This document shows, piece by piece, positions 39,776 to 48,863 of a stretch of DNA of 64,000 bases. Under the pieces are notes generated by a model. That model saw only the letters and a program-made list of their open reading frames with translations, did no database searches and was not told where the DNA came from. This stretch comes from a virus. Within the stretch, counting starts at the first letter, position 1, and each line of letters starts with the position of its first letter. The stretch is taken from the IMG/VR virus record IMGVR_UViG_3300044695_006279, positions 1-64,000 of that record. The stretch is one strand, 5' to 3'. A program made the position numbers and the translations under genes.

Positions 39776-39783
39776 TATAAATA
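39776..39783 (+). promoter_or_regulatory. late promoter TATAAATA
   Basis: A perfect T4 late promoter octamer, 28 bases before the fibre ATG at 39812. Confidence 0.68.
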
Positions 39784-39811
39784 CTTAAAATAAGGTTGGC
39801 GTTCTCCACCT

Positions 39812-41428
39812 ATGGCAATTAAAAAAGCGTTTGTTATAAAAGACGGATTAGAAGTTAATTCTGACGTTCTTATTGTAAGCGGTCAAACTAAAAATGTTGG
39901 CATAGGTTCTACTATTCCAAGAGTGGAATTAGATCTACGTGGTAGGTTTATTGCAACAGATTCTTATCTAACAGGAATCTCAACTGTTATAAACGAACTA
40001 AACGTCGGAACGAATGGAACGGTTCTTACAGCATTAGGTAGTGGTTCTGTTGGTGTAGGAACAGCACTGCCAAACTACTTATTAGATGTTCGTTCTTCAG
40101 TCTCTACAGGACAAACAGCACTTTATGTTCAAGGCGATACAAGTGTTACTGGAAAGTTGGATATTGGGGGTAGTATATCCTTTAGTGGGTTTACTGCACT
40201 TAATGCCAATATCACTGGTATTGCAACAATTGGGACGGTAAAAATATTTTCTGGTATTGTAACTGCCACAAGTACAAGTGGTGTTGTAACTTATTATGGT
40301 GATGGTTCTAAACTTACTAATATTTCTGCTTCTTCTGCTGTCTATGCCATAAATTCTGGTATAGCAACTTATGCAACCTCTAGTGGTATTTCTAGTACTG
40401 CTACTTATGCATTAACTGCAGGAATTTCTACTGCTGCAACTTATGCGACTAGTGCTGGTATAGCAACTTATGCAACCTCTAGTGGTATTGCAACTTATGC
40501 AACTAGTGCTGGAATTTCTTCTGCACTTACGGCAGCAGCATCAGTTAATACTACTGGTATCATAACCGCAGCATCATTTGTTGGAAATGGTTCTGGATTA
40601 ACAAATGTTCCTATAAGTGGTATTGCTACTTATGCAACCTCTAGTGGTACAGCAACTTATGCTACTTCTAGTGGTATTGCTACATCAGTTATGGGTGGTA
40701 TTGCATCTGTTGCACAATTAAATGTTTCTGGTGTTTCTACCTTCTCTGGAATAACAACTTATACAGCATCCTTATTTGGAACTACCGCAAGTTTTACTGG
40801 CGTTGTTACCGCATTATCATTCTCTGGCTCTGGCGCAAACTTAACTGGACTTGTTGCTGGTGTCGGAATTGCAACTGCTGGAGGAACAGTAGGAACTGGA
40901 GCAACATTCTTAGACTTTAGAGGTTCGGGAATTTCTACTGTAACAGTTAGTTCTGGAATCGCAACTATTAATATTAGTGGAGGTGGTGGAGGTGGAGTAA
41001 CAATAAGCGATGATATCTCAACAAATGCAACTAGGTATCTTACATTTACTGACTCTACATCAGGATCTATTTCTGCAGCAAATGTTTCTTCAACAAATCT
41101 CCAATTTAATCCACTATCTGGAAACCTAGCAGCAACTCAATTTACATCACTATCAGACGCAACTCAAAAAACTAACGTAAGACCTATAGAAAATCCGATT
41201 GAAATTACGAAACAACTTGATGGAGTTAGGTTTGATTGGATAAATAACAATAAACCTTCACTTGGTTTGATTGCTCAGGAAGTAGAAAAAGTACTTCCTG
41301 AACTCGTTGAGACCAATAGCGATGGCATTAAGTCAGTAAGTTATTCCAATATGGTTGGACTTTTAATTGAAGCAATCAAAGAACAACAAGTTCGTATTGA
41401 AGAACTGGAGAGAAAATTAGATGCCTAA
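39812..41428 (+). CDS. tail fibre with S74 self-cleaving chaperone domain
   Basis: A 538-residue fibre. The stalk has repeats of ATYATSSGIATYATSAG type (about residues 180-300) and SGDGS/GNGSGLTN motifs found in trimeric fibres. The last 110 residues are an intramolecular chaperone of peptidase family S74: TSLSDATQKTNVRPIENP, with Ser and Lys as the predicted dyad, [23 protein letters not shown] and VGLLIEAIKEQQ. This domain helps trimers fold and then cuts itself off. The start overlaps nothing; the end overlaps the next gene by eight bases. Confidence 0.86.
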   Translation: MAIKKAFVIKDGLEVNSDVLIVSGQTKNVGIGSTIPRVELDLRGRFIATDSYLTGISTVINELNVGTNGTVLTALGSGSVGVGTALPNYLLDVRSSVSTGQTALYVQGDTSVTGKLDIGGSISFSGFTALNANITGIATIGTVKIFSGIVTATSTSGVVTYYGDGSKLTNISASSAVYAINSGIATYATSSGISSTATYALTAGISTAATYATSAGIATYATSSGIATYATSAGISSALTAAASVNTTGIITAASFVGNGSGLTNVPISGIATYATSSGTATYATSSGIATSVMGGIASVAQLNVSGVSTFSGITTYTASLFGTTASFTGVVTALSFSGSGANLTGLVAGVGIATAGGTVGTGATFLDFRGSGISTVTVSSGIATINISGGGGGGVTISDDISTNATRYLTFTDSTSGSISAANVSSTNLQFNPLSGNLAATQFTSLSDATQKTNVRPIENPIEITKQLDGVRFDWINNNKPSLGLIAQEVEKVLPELVETNSDGIKSVSYSNMVGLLIEAIKEQQVRIEELERKLDA

Positions 41429-42635
41429 TCAGTTTAATTCTCCAGAAGGAGATTTAGAAAATTACTTTGTGAGTGAGTATTGGTTAATTGACCAATGGGT
41501 TGGTGATACTTTATGGACTTGGGGAGAAGGATTTAATGGACGGTTAGGAAATAATGCAACATCCAATAGATCCACTCCAGTCACTACATTTGAGGGAGGA
41601 ACCAACTGGAAACAGGTTTCTTATGGATATGGACATGCAGCAGCAGTGAAAACTGATGGAACTTTGTGGGTATGGGGAGGACGTTTTGGTGGAGCACTGG
41701 GAACAAACGATTTAGCTTCCAATAGATTAGTTCCCGTTCAAACATTCGCAGGAGGAACCAACTGGAAACAAGTTTCTTGTGGTTATAAAAGAACAGCAGC
41801 AATTAAGACAGATGGAACTTTGTGGGTGTGGGGAGACAATACTGCAGGAGTATTAGGAACCAATGATACAACACAAAGAAACACACCAGTAACCACATTC
41901 GCAGGAGGAACCAACTGGAAACAGGTTTCTTTAGGATATGGTAGTAGTATGGCAGCAATCAAAACTGACGGAACTTTGTGGGTTTGGGGTGGTAATGATG
42001 CAACTTTGGGAACTAATGATGCAATATTCAGATACACTCCAGTCACAACATTCGCAGGAGGAACCAACTGGAAACAAGTTTCTTCCGGCGCTTCATTTCT
42101 TGGTTGCAGTGCAGCAATTAAAACTGATGGAACTTTATGGGTTTGGGGAGATAATTCTTATGGAGGACTAGGAACCAATGACACAAATAAAAGATCAACT
42201 CCAGTCACAACATTCGCAGGAGGAACCAACTGGAAACAAGTTGATGTTAGTCCGGGCAATATGGCAGCAATCAAAACCGATGGAACTTTATGGACTTGGG
42301 GCCGTAATCTTTATGGGCAACTAGGAATCAATAACACAACTGCAAGATGCACTCCAGTCACTACATTCGCAGGAGGAACTAACTGGAAACAAGTTGCTGT
42401 TGGAATTGGTGGATCATCAACGACATTTAGTATGATATCAATTAAAACTGATGGAACTCTATGGACATGGGGCGCAGATTTAGGCACGGGGATGTTGGGA
42501 ACTAATGATGCAACACAAAGAAACACACCAGTAACCACATTCGCAGGAGGAACCAACTGGAAACAGGCTACATCTGGCAGGACCTCTAAAGGCGCAATCA
42601 CATCAGGCACTGATCCTACCTACTTCATCGCATAA
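41421..42635 (+). CDS. RCC1-type seven-bladed beta-propeller protein 1
   Basis: A 404-residue protein. After a 30-residue N-terminal segment come seven copies of a blade of about 50 residues, with TNWKQV, AA(I/V)KTDGTLW(V/T)WG and an LGTND/LGNN turn. This is the RCC1/alpha-tubulin-suppressor repeat, which folds as a closed seven-bladed propeller. In cyanophages such proteins are linked to tail fibres, probably as receptor-binding tips. Repeats are very similar at the DNA level. It starts inside the S74 fibre end, so the two are expressed together. Confidence 0.85.
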   Translation: MPNQFNSPEGDLENYFVSEYWLIDQWVGDTLWTWGEGFNGRLGNNATSNRSTPVTTFEGGTNWKQVSYGYGHAAAVKTDGTLWVWGGRFGGALGTNDLASNRLVPVQTFAGGTNWKQVSCGYKRTAAIKTDGTLWVWGDNTAGVLGTNDTTQRNTPVTTFAGGTNWKQVSLGYGSSMAAIKTDGTLWVWGGNDATLGTNDAIFRYTPVTTFAGGTNWKQVSSGASFLGCSAAIKTDGTLWVWGDNSYGGLGTNDTNKRSTPVTTFAGGTNWKQVDVSPGNMAAIKTDGTLWTWGRNLYGQLGINNTTARCTPVTTFAGGTNWKQVAVGIGGSSTTFSMISIKTDGTLWTWGADLGTGMLGTNDATQRNTPVTTFAGGTNWKQATSGRTSKGAITSGTDPTYFIA

Positions 42636-42638
42636 ATA
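42632..42638 (+). promoter_or_regulatory. T4-type late promoter motif ATAAATA
   Basis: ATAAATA overlapping the stop codon of the propeller gene, 14 bases before the next ATG (42653). Confidence 0.42.
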
Positions 42639-42652
42639 ATTAAAAAAGTCAT

Positions 42653-43306
42653 ATGTACGCACTCGTTAATGGTCAGGAATTACTTTTAGGACCAATCGCA
42701 TTCAACTATAGAATGATTAATGATGAACTAGAAGAACTTGAAGTAGATTATAGAGTGACTTCACAAGATTATCAAAATGTTCCTATTGTGATCACAGAGG
42801 ATATTAAGATTCTTCCTGCAAGAAATGAGATCCCAGAGTATAATCCAAGATTTCAAACAGCATCTCAAACAAGTCATACAATTGCAGATGATGAAGTAGT
42901 CTTTGTTTATACTGTTGAAGATAAAACACTTGGGCAAATTAAAGAAGAATATAAATTAGGTGTAAAACCAGAAAGACAAAGAAGAGAAAATACATCAATT
43001 GAAGTTACTATTAATAATTCTGGAATTACAGTATCAACAGATAGAGAAAATCGTCTAGCACTTATTGCAAAATATATTGCTGGACCTGGACCTCATAACT
43101 TTAAGTTTGATAATGGAACTTGGTTGCAAATTACAACAGAAGATTTACAAACCATTATTCAAGCAGTGGATACAAAAGTCCAAGAAGCATATGATTGGGA
43201 ACTTGCAAAACTTCAAGAGATTGATGCTTGTGAAACTAAAGAAGAAGTTTATGAAGTAGAGATTGTTCCTGCTATAAAAAGACCTGGAGTAGTTGGAGAT
43301 GCCTAA
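42653..43306 (+). CDS. fibre-associated protein with DUF4376-like C-terminus
   Basis: A 217-residue protein. The N-terminal half (YALVNGQELLLGPIAFNYRM) looks like a small beta domain. The C-terminal part, RLALIAKYIAGPGPHNFKF then WLQITTEDLQTIIQAVDTKV with EAYDWELAKLQEIDAC, resembles DUF4376, found in tail fibre or fibre-assembly proteins of many phages. It lies between two propeller genes and overlaps the second by a few bases, so it may attach or help fold the propellers. Confidence 0.68.
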   Translation: MYALVNGQELLLGPIAFNYRMINDELEELEVDYRVTSQDYQNVPIVITEDIKILPARNEIPEYNPRFQTASQTSHTIADDEVVFVYTVEDKTLGQIKEEYKLGVKPERQRRENTSIEVTINNSGITVSTDRENRLALIAKYIAGPGPHNFKFDNGTWLQITTEDLQTIIQAVDTKVQEAYDWELAKLQEIDACETKEEVYEVEIVPAIKRPGVVGDA

Positions 43307-44546
43307 TCCTAATACCAACTTTAAAAACAGTAGTGGTCTTGATTTAGGTAATGTATTAATTACCAAAGAATACTTGATGACTGTGTATCCGCAGATTGCA
43401 AATCAGTTGATTACTCCAGAATTATGGAGTTGGGGTCGTAACAGTGCTGGACAACTCGGAGACAATACAACAACCAATAGAGTGACTCCAGTTACAACTA
43501 TTGGGGGAGGAGCAAATTGGAGACAAGTTTCTTGTTCAGGTGTCGGTAATGCCATCACTGGAGCAATCAAACTTGATGGAACACTATGGACTTGGGGTTG
43601 GGGACAAGACGGGATTCTGGGGAATAATAACGGTGGGTCTTTTTCATGGCCCTCACCATCCACAACATTTGCTGGAGGAACCAATTGGAAACAAGTTTCT
43701 GTTTCTCGTAGTCATTCTGCAGCAATCAAAACTGATGGAACCTTATGGACTTGGGGACTTAATAGTAATGGTCGGCTAGGAGACAATACATCATCCACTA
43801 GACTCACTCCAGTCACCACATTTGCAGGAGGAACCAACTGGAAACAAGTTTCTTGTGGATGTAATCCATATGATGTATTCATGGGATGCACTGCAGCAAT
43901 CAAGACTGATGGAACTTTATGGACTTGGGGTCGCAATGCTTATGGGCAACTCGGAGACAATACAACAACCAATAGAGTGACTCCAGTCACCACATTTGCA
44001 GGAGGAAACAACTGGAAACAAGTTTCTTGTGGAGGACAATTTGTTTCAGCAATCAAAACCGATGGAACTTTGTGGGGTTGGGGGTATAATAATTTAGGGC
44101 AACTGGGAACCAATAATACAACTAATAGACCTACACCAGGCACAACATTTGCAGGAGGAACCAACTGGAAACAAGTTTCTTGCGAAGGTGGATTTTCTTC
44201 ATCTGCAATCAAAACTGATGGAACTTTATGGGTTTGGGGAGTTAATTCCGGAACTTTGGGGACTGGCAGTGATGTAAGTATTAAACTTACTCCAGTAACT
44301 ACATTTGCTGGAGGAACGAACTGGAAACAAGTTTCTATGGGAGAAGGGACTACGGCAGCAATCAAAACTGATGGAACTTTGTGGGGTTGGGGTCGCAATG
44401 CTTATGGTCAGTTAGGAACTAGTAGCGCAATAACCCCAATATGTTCACCAGTCATAATATTCGGAGGAACTAATTGGAAACAAATTTCTTCTAATGCAGT
44501 GAACATGTCGGCAATAAGAACTTCAGATGATTTACAAGGTATCTAA
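43299..44546 (+). CDS. RCC1-type seven-bladed beta-propeller protein 2
   Basis: A protein of about 415 residues with seven RCC1-type blades; each has a NWKQ(V/I)S motif, then AIKTDGTLW(T/G)WG and an LG(D/T)N turn. Compared with propeller 1 the N-terminal segment differs (NTNFKNSSGLDLGNVLITKE), while blade sequences are close. ATG 43299 is preferred over the TTG at 43293. It overlaps the preceding gene. The different N-terminus suggests a different attachment point. Confidence 0.85.
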   Translation: MPNPNTNFKNSSGLDLGNVLITKEYLMTVYPQIANQLITPELWSWGRNSAGQLGDNTTTNRVTPVTTIGGGANWRQVSCSGVGNAITGAIKLDGTLWTWGWGQDGILGNNNGGSFSWPSPSTTFAGGTNWKQVSVSRSHSAAIKTDGTLWTWGLNSNGRLGDNTSSTRLTPVTTFAGGTNWKQVSCGCNPYDVFMGCTAAIKTDGTLWTWGRNAYGQLGDNTTTNRVTPVTTFAGGNNWKQVSCGGQFVSAIKTDGTLWGWGYNNLGQLGTNNTTNRPTPGTTFAGGTNWKQVSCEGGFSSSAIKTDGTLWVWGVNSGTLGTGSDVSIKLTPVTTFAGGTNWKQVSMGEGTTAAIKTDGTLWGWGRNAYGQLGTSSAITPICSPVIIFGGTNWKQISSNAVNMSAIRTSDDLQGI

Positions 44547-44549
44547 ATA
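44543..44549 (+). promoter_or_regulatory. late promoter-like motif CTAAATA
   Basis: CTAAATA at the end of propeller 2, 21 bases before the TPR-glycosyltransferase ATG (44571). Confidence 0.4.
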
Positions 44550-44570
44550 CCTTCAAATACATTATTTTAT

Positions 44571-45920
44571 ATGAACCCCATTGAGTTAGTTGCAAAAACA
44601 TTATATTCCTTTCAAGAACATCAACTTACATTTGAACTTCTAGATGCTTTTGGTAAAAGAGCACAAGTATTCTCACAATATGATGAGATTGCAAAGTGCT
44701 TCTTTGAACTCAAGAACTTCTCCAAAGCAATTGAGTATGGAGAAAAAGGTCTTAAATTAGCAAAGTCAAAAGAAGAACTTTATATCACTACAAAGAATTT
44801 GATTAATGCTTATAATCAAAACAACTATCCAGAAAAAGCAATAACACAAATTTCAAAAATCAAATCACAAAATCCTCAAGATACTGAACTTCTTCTTGAG
44901 GAAACTTTTGCTTATTCTGCAATTAATCAAAAAGAAAAATCAGAAAAACTTTTATTCAATCTTCTTCAAAAGAAACTACCAGAAGAAATTGAAAGAAAAG
45001 CATATCACAACTTATCTGGACATTATTTCCGCAAGAATGATATTCGTACAGGACTTCAACATTTTCTCAAAGCAGGAGAAGTAGAAGCATATAAGAATAG
45101 AAAACTTCCTGAATATGAGAAATGGGATGGAACCATCACACCTGGAAGAACTATTATTGTAGATAATGAATGTGGTGCTGGTGATGAAGTGATTCATATC
45201 AGGTTTATGAAGCATCTCAAAGAACTTGGAATGAAACCTATCTGGAGTTCAACCAGAAGAGAACTTGTAGAACTCTTTCAACATAATGGATATGATGCTG
45301 TTTGTGTTTATGACAATCCAGAGTTTCCTAAAGATTCCTGTTGGGTTTATGGACTTGCACTTCCTTATTATCTCAATCTAACAATAGAAGATTTGGGACA
45401 AGAACCTTATCTTCAAACCATTCCAAAGTATGATGAGAAATGGAAATGGATGCAGGAAGATACTGAATACAAAATTGGAATGTTCTGGGCATCTAGTTCT
45501 GGATTTGAACAGAACTCATTTAGAAGTGTAGAACTTAAAGACTATATGAGTGTTCTTGGAAATAAAGGATACTCGTTATATTCATTACAAACTCATAGTG
45601 ATAATAAGGATGCTAATGAGTATCCAGAAATCAAACAATCACTATCAGTTCAAGGTAGAGAATTTGCTGATACATTCTCTATCATTAAGAACCTTGATAT
45701 GGTTGTGACTTCTTGTAGTTTTGTATCTCACGTTGCAGCATCATTAGGTAAAGAAGTCTGTGTCTTTGTTCCTATTATGGAATATTATGTTTGGACAAGT
45801 TCAACAGGAAAATCTATGTGGTATGGGGATAATGTTCATCTATTCAGACAAAAGAAACCAAGAACCTGGGATGCACCAATTAAAGAGTTTGGAGAGTTTA
45901 TGAATGATAGAGGAGTATGA
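44571..45920 (+). CDS. TPR-containing glycosyltransferase-like protein
   Basis: A 449-residue protein. The first 190 residues are TPR-like helical pairs (IAKCFFELKNFSKAIEYGEK, LINAYNQNNYPEKAIT). The C-terminal part has a GT-B-type core: DNECGAGDEVIHIRFMKHLK, WSSTRRELVELFQHNGYD, IGMFWASSSGFE and MVVTSCSFVSHVAASLG, in the style of glycosyltransferase family 9/41 proteins. TPRs usually bind the acceptor protein, as in O-GlcNAc transferase. It opens the modification island inside the fibre region and overlaps the next gene. Confidence 0.78.
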   Translation: MNPIELVAKTLYSFQEHQLTFELLDAFGKRAQVFSQYDEIAKCFFELKNFSKAIEYGEKGLKLAKSKEELYITTKNLINAYNQNNYPEKAITQISKIKSQNPQDTELLLEETFAYSAINQKEKSEKLLFNLLQKKLPEEIERKAYHNLSGHYFRKNDIRTGLQHFLKAGEVEAYKNRKLPEYEKWDGTITPGRTIIVDNECGAGDEVIHIRFMKHLKELGMKPIWSSTRRELVELFQHNGYDAVCVYDNPEFPKDSCWVYGLALPYYLNLTIEDLGQEPYLQTIPKYDEKWKWMQEDTEYKIGMFWASSSGFEQNSFRSVELKDYMSVLGNKGYSLYSLQTHSDNKDANEYPEIKQSLSVQGREFADTFSIIKNLDMVVTSCSFVSHVAASLGKEVCVFVPIMEYYVWTSSTGKSMWYGDNVHLFRQKKPRTWDAPIKEFGEFMNDRGV

Positions 45921-46362
45921 TTTATCTTTTCTGAATCTCAATACTATTAAGAGTAAACTTTTACAGATAGAAACCAATTCTCACGGACTTGTAAGCAAAG
46001 GTGCTTCTACTTATAATCACGGAATGCCTGTTCTAATGTATCCAGAATTAACTGGATTAAAAAATACAATCAAACAATATGTGAGATTGTATTGCAATAA
46101 GTATGAGATTCCTCCACTCAAGTTTATCAACAGTTGGTTCAATATTTCACAACCAGGAAATAAACTCAAAGCACATAAGCACGAAGAAAGTATTGTAAGT
46201 GGAGCATTTTATATTTCTGGAAAAACTCCTTTAATATTTCCAGATACATCAATCAATCCTTATCCAGGATTATTAGTCATCTTCTCAAGTGATTTGGTTC
46301 ATTATACAGAAGAAGAAACAGAAGAACGAATTATTATTAGTTTTAATACAGATTACCTATGA
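45904..46362 (+). CDS. putative 2OG-Fe(II) oxygenase
   Basis: A 152-residue protein that fits the small 2OG-Fe(II) oxygenase group. It shows SWFNISQPGNKLKAHKHEES with an H-x-H iron-site segment, then SGAFYISG, LLVIFSSDLVHYTEEETEE with the second His, and RIIISFN with the 2OG-binding Arg. The acidic member of the iron triad (often Asp or Glu two residues after the first His) is less certain. Possible roles are hydroxylation of a sugar or of a fibre residue. It overlaps both neighbouring genes, which points to joint translation. Confidence 0.65.
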   Translation: MIEEYDLSFLNLNTIKSKLLQIETNSHGLVSKGASTYNHGMPVLMYPELTGLKNTIKQYVRLYCNKYEIPPLKFINSWFNISQPGNKLKAHKHEESIVSGAFYISGKTPLIFPDTSINPYPGLLVIFSSDLVHYTEEETEERIIISFNTDYL

Positions 46363-47039
46363 AATTTCATACATTTTATACAGATAACCTTCCTAAGCAA
46401 CTGATAGAAGACCATAAAAAAGTTTGTAATCATATAGGTATTGAAGTTCAATATCATAGTGAAGAATTTACTGATTATGAGGGTGTTTATACTGCTCACG
46501 GAAAGTTTATGACTTCTGTGATGGAAAAGGAAGAGGTTGCTTGTTTTTTGGATATTGATTGTCTTCCTCACAACAAAGAACTTCTGGAGAAAGCATATTC
46601 CTGGGCAGTAGAAAATCAATCATTTGTGGGCAATGCTCAAAATATTTCTCATACACAAATGAGAAATCACATCTATGCGGCTGCTTCTTGTTTGATTGTA
46701 ACAAAAGATGCTTGGAATACATTAGGTAATCCAGACTTTTCTTGGTTTATGCAAAATGGAGTACAGATAGATACTGCACAACTTTTAACTTTAAGAGCAG
46801 ACCAAATTGGAATGTCTTATCAGTTAATGTATCCAGTTGGTTATGATGGTCCTGAAGAATATAAACTTTCTGGTTATGGAATGTATGGAACAGGAACTTT
46901 ATATCCAGCAACCTGGCATTATTTTAGAATTAGTAGATTTAAAGATTCAATTCCAGACCTTTGGACAACTCGTGTAAATAATATATTAGAAGACCAAAAA
47001 ATCATTCCACATCATTCATCGTGTTTTTATGAACTATAA
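46359..47039 (+). CDS. putative glycosyltransferase (GT-A type)
   Basis: A 226-residue protein with a probable GT-A nucleotide-sugar fold. EEVACFLDIDCLPHNKELLE has a DxD motif in the expected place after a hydrophobic strand, followed by AAASCLIVTKDAWNTLG and an aromatic C-terminus (YPATWHYFRISRF). No family can be assigned with confidence. It overlaps both neighbours by a few bases. It is the first of four glycosyltransferase-like genes that may build or attach a glycan. Confidence 0.62.
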   Translation: MKFHTFYTDNLPKQLIEDHKKVCNHIGIEVQYHSEEFTDYEGVYTAHGKFMTSVMEKEEVACFLDIDCLPHNKELLEKAYSWAVENQSFVGNAQNISHTQMRNHIYAAASCLIVTKDAWNTLGNPDFSWFMQNGVQIDTAQLLTLRADQIGMSYQLMYPVGYDGPEEYKLSGYGMYGTGTLYPATWHYFRISRFKDSIPDLWTTRVNNILEDQKIIPHHSSCFYEL

Positions 47040-47796
47040 GTTTTTGTTTTTAGTTGGGTCTGCAATCAATCATTTCAACGAAGAACATATAAGTGCTTTC
47101 AAAGCAGAAGAAAGATTTCAGCAGACATTAGACACCATTCAATCTATTAGAGATAAATCTCCTGATGCTTATGTTTTAATCTATGAAGCATCAGAAACTT
47201 CTATTAAAGAAGAATACAAAGACATCTTAAGAGAAAAGTCTGATTTATTTCTTGAGTGTGGAAATGACCCATATATGAAGTCACTCTATGAAAATGTTCA
47301 TAGAGACCCAGATAAATTTACATTTGTAAAGTCTATGCTTGAGTGTAGATGTTTAGAACTTGTTCTTCAACATATGGTAGAACATAATGTCTTTAGTGAT
47401 GTAACCAGAGTATTCAAGTTAAGTGGTAGATATAAACTGAACGAATACTTTGATATTAATGACTATAAGACTAGGTTTTTAACAAATAAGTATGTGATGA
47501 AGTATTATGATTATGAGGAAAGATTTGAAGATATTGAAAACATTTACTCACTTCTTTATGGGTGCAAAGGAAGTGTCGTGACTGGGTTGTGGTCCTTTGA
47601 TAGATTCTTATTTAATGATATTTTTAGTGTTCTTCAAAGAAGTTTTCAGTATATGGAAAGAGCAATTCAACTGACTGCTGGAATTGATATTGAACACTCT
47701 TTCTATCATTTTATTGATAGGGATAAAATTCTAAATGTTCCTGTTCTTGGTCTAGATTTAATCAAAGGTATGGATGGAGATAGGTTCTCATTATGA
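47029..47796 (+). CDS. putative glycosyltransferase-like protein
   Basis: A 255-residue protein of mixed alpha/beta type beginning KFLFLVGSAINHF. It has a helix-strand pattern (TLDTIQSIRDKSPDAYVLIY), then VFKLSGRYKLNEYFDINDYK and GSVVTGLWSFDRFLFND. This resembles conserved proteins found beside glycosyltransferases in cyanobacterial surface-polysaccharide clusters. A clear DxD is not seen; FDIND might substitute. It overlaps both neighbouring genes, so it belongs to the same operon. Function is inferred from context. Confidence 0.5.
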   Translation: MNYKFLFLVGSAINHFNEEHISAFKAEERFQQTLDTIQSIRDKSPDAYVLIYEASETSIKEEYKDILREKSDLFLECGNDPYMKSLYENVHRDPDKFTFVKSMLECRCLELVLQHMVEHNVFSDVTRVFKLSGRYKLNEYFDINDYKTRFLTNKYVMKYYDYEERFEDIENIYSLLYGCKGSVVTGLWSFDRFLFNDIFSVLQRSFQYMERAIQLTAGIDIEHSFYHFIDRDKILNVPVLGLDLIKGMDGDRFSL

Positions 47797-48497
47797 AAAT
47801 TGCAATCTTCTATCATACCTTTCAATCTGGTATGAGTGCTTTTGTCTATCAATCTCAAATTCATAGGTTGTATTGTTCTGGATTAATTGATGCTGCCGAT
47901 TATATTCATATTGGAGTGAATGGTGACCAGGAAATGTTTAATGTTCCGGAAAAAGCAAAAGTTGTTTATAACAGTAACTGGAAAGAAGAAACAGAAACTC
48001 TAATTGCACTCAAGAACTTTGCATATGAAAATCCAGATTATAAGATTTTATATTTTCATATGAAGGGAACAAGTAAAGAAACTCTTGTTGCCAATTCTTG
48101 GAGATTGATGATGGAATATTTTGTAATTGATAAATGGAAAGAATGTGTAGAGTATCTAAATGATTATGATTGTGTTGGACAGACATTTAAACCACTAGGG
48201 CCAACTATATGGGGCGATGGGTCTATTACTTCTAATGAGGGTATAAGTTGTTATTGCGGAAACTTCTGGTGGGCAAATGCATCTTATATTCAAACACTAG
48301 ACCATAATTATTTGAATACTGATTATCGTTTTGATAGAGAGTTCTGGATAGGAACTAATAAGAATGCAAAAGCAAAATCTTTTATGGAATATGGACAAGA
48401 TGATTATATTGCAGACAATCATCCAATTCCATTAAAGAAAGGTATGAGTGATTATGAACCTTATACTTATTACTTTAAAGAGGTAGAATACTTATGA
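47793..48497 (+). CDS. putative glycosyltransferase
   Basis: A 234-residue protein beginning KIAIFYHTFQSGM, with a Rossmann-like first strand. Key segments are YKILYFHMKGTSKET, a DYDCVGQTFKPLGPTIWGDG stretch, CYCGNFWWANASYIQTLD and a C-terminal acidic-aromatic segment. Related proteins in capsule and LPS loci are annotated as glycosyltransferases, where the FHMKG and GNFWWA motifs recur. It overlaps both neighbours by four bases. Confidence 0.58.
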   Translation: MKIAIFYHTFQSGMSAFVYQSQIHRLYCSGLIDAADYIHIGVNGDQEMFNVPEKAKVVYNSNWKEETETLIALKNFAYENPDYKILYFHMKGTSKETLVANSWRLMMEYFVIDKWKECVEYLNDYDCVGQTFKPLGPTIWGDGSITSNEGISCYCGNFWWANASYIQTLDHNYLNTDYRFDREFWIGTNKNAKAKSFMEYGQDDYIADNHPIPLKKGMSDYEPYTYYFKEVEYL

Positions 48498-48862
48498 GAC
48501 CCTGTGGAGACTGTACTGCTTGCTGCACTTGGTTAAAAGGAAGTGCTTATGGTTATGAGTTTGGTGGTGGAAAGTCCTGCAAATTCTTATGTGAAAGTGG
48601 ATGTAGTGTTCATAAGGCAAGACCGAAGGTATGTGAGGGGTATTTTTGTGCTTGGTCTCAAGAATTAATATCAGAAGAACTGAGACCTGATAAATGCGGA
48701 GTTCTTGCTTCTGTTGAAAATAATGAGAATGGTCAGTATTTGAGATTGACTTTAATGGGAAAAGAGATAAATACAGATATATTAGAATATTTTAAGGAGT
48801 GGAGTATTAAGATGAACACTCCAGTTTTGTATTTAAACAATCATATCTGGGAAGTTCTCTAA
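48494..48862 (+). CDS. YkgJ-like Cys-rich zinc/iron-binding protein
   Basis: A 122-residue protein with a cysteine cluster: CGDCTACC near the start, then CKFLCESGCSVHKARPKVCE and YFCAW. This is the YkgJ/UPF0153 pattern, thought to bind zinc or an iron-sulfur centre. The biochemical role of the family is not known. It overlaps the preceding glycosyltransferase-like gene by four bases and ends just before the third propeller gene. Its inclusion in the operon suggests a part in the modification chemistry, perhaps as a metal cofactor carrier for the oxygenases. Confidence 0.7.
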   Translation: MRPCGDCTACCTWLKGSAYGYEFGGGKSCKFLCESGCSVHKARPKVCEGYFCAWSQELISEELRPDKCGVLASVENNENGQYLRLTLMGKEINTDILEYFKEWSIKMNTPVLYLNNHIWEVL

Positions 48863-48863
48863 A

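Noticed and set aside
41584-44398. Reverse-strand frames over the RCC1 genes with repeated VPPANVVTGV motifs
   Set aside because: Shadows of the repeated propeller blades; no promoters or ribosome sites, and repeats match the blade periodicity.
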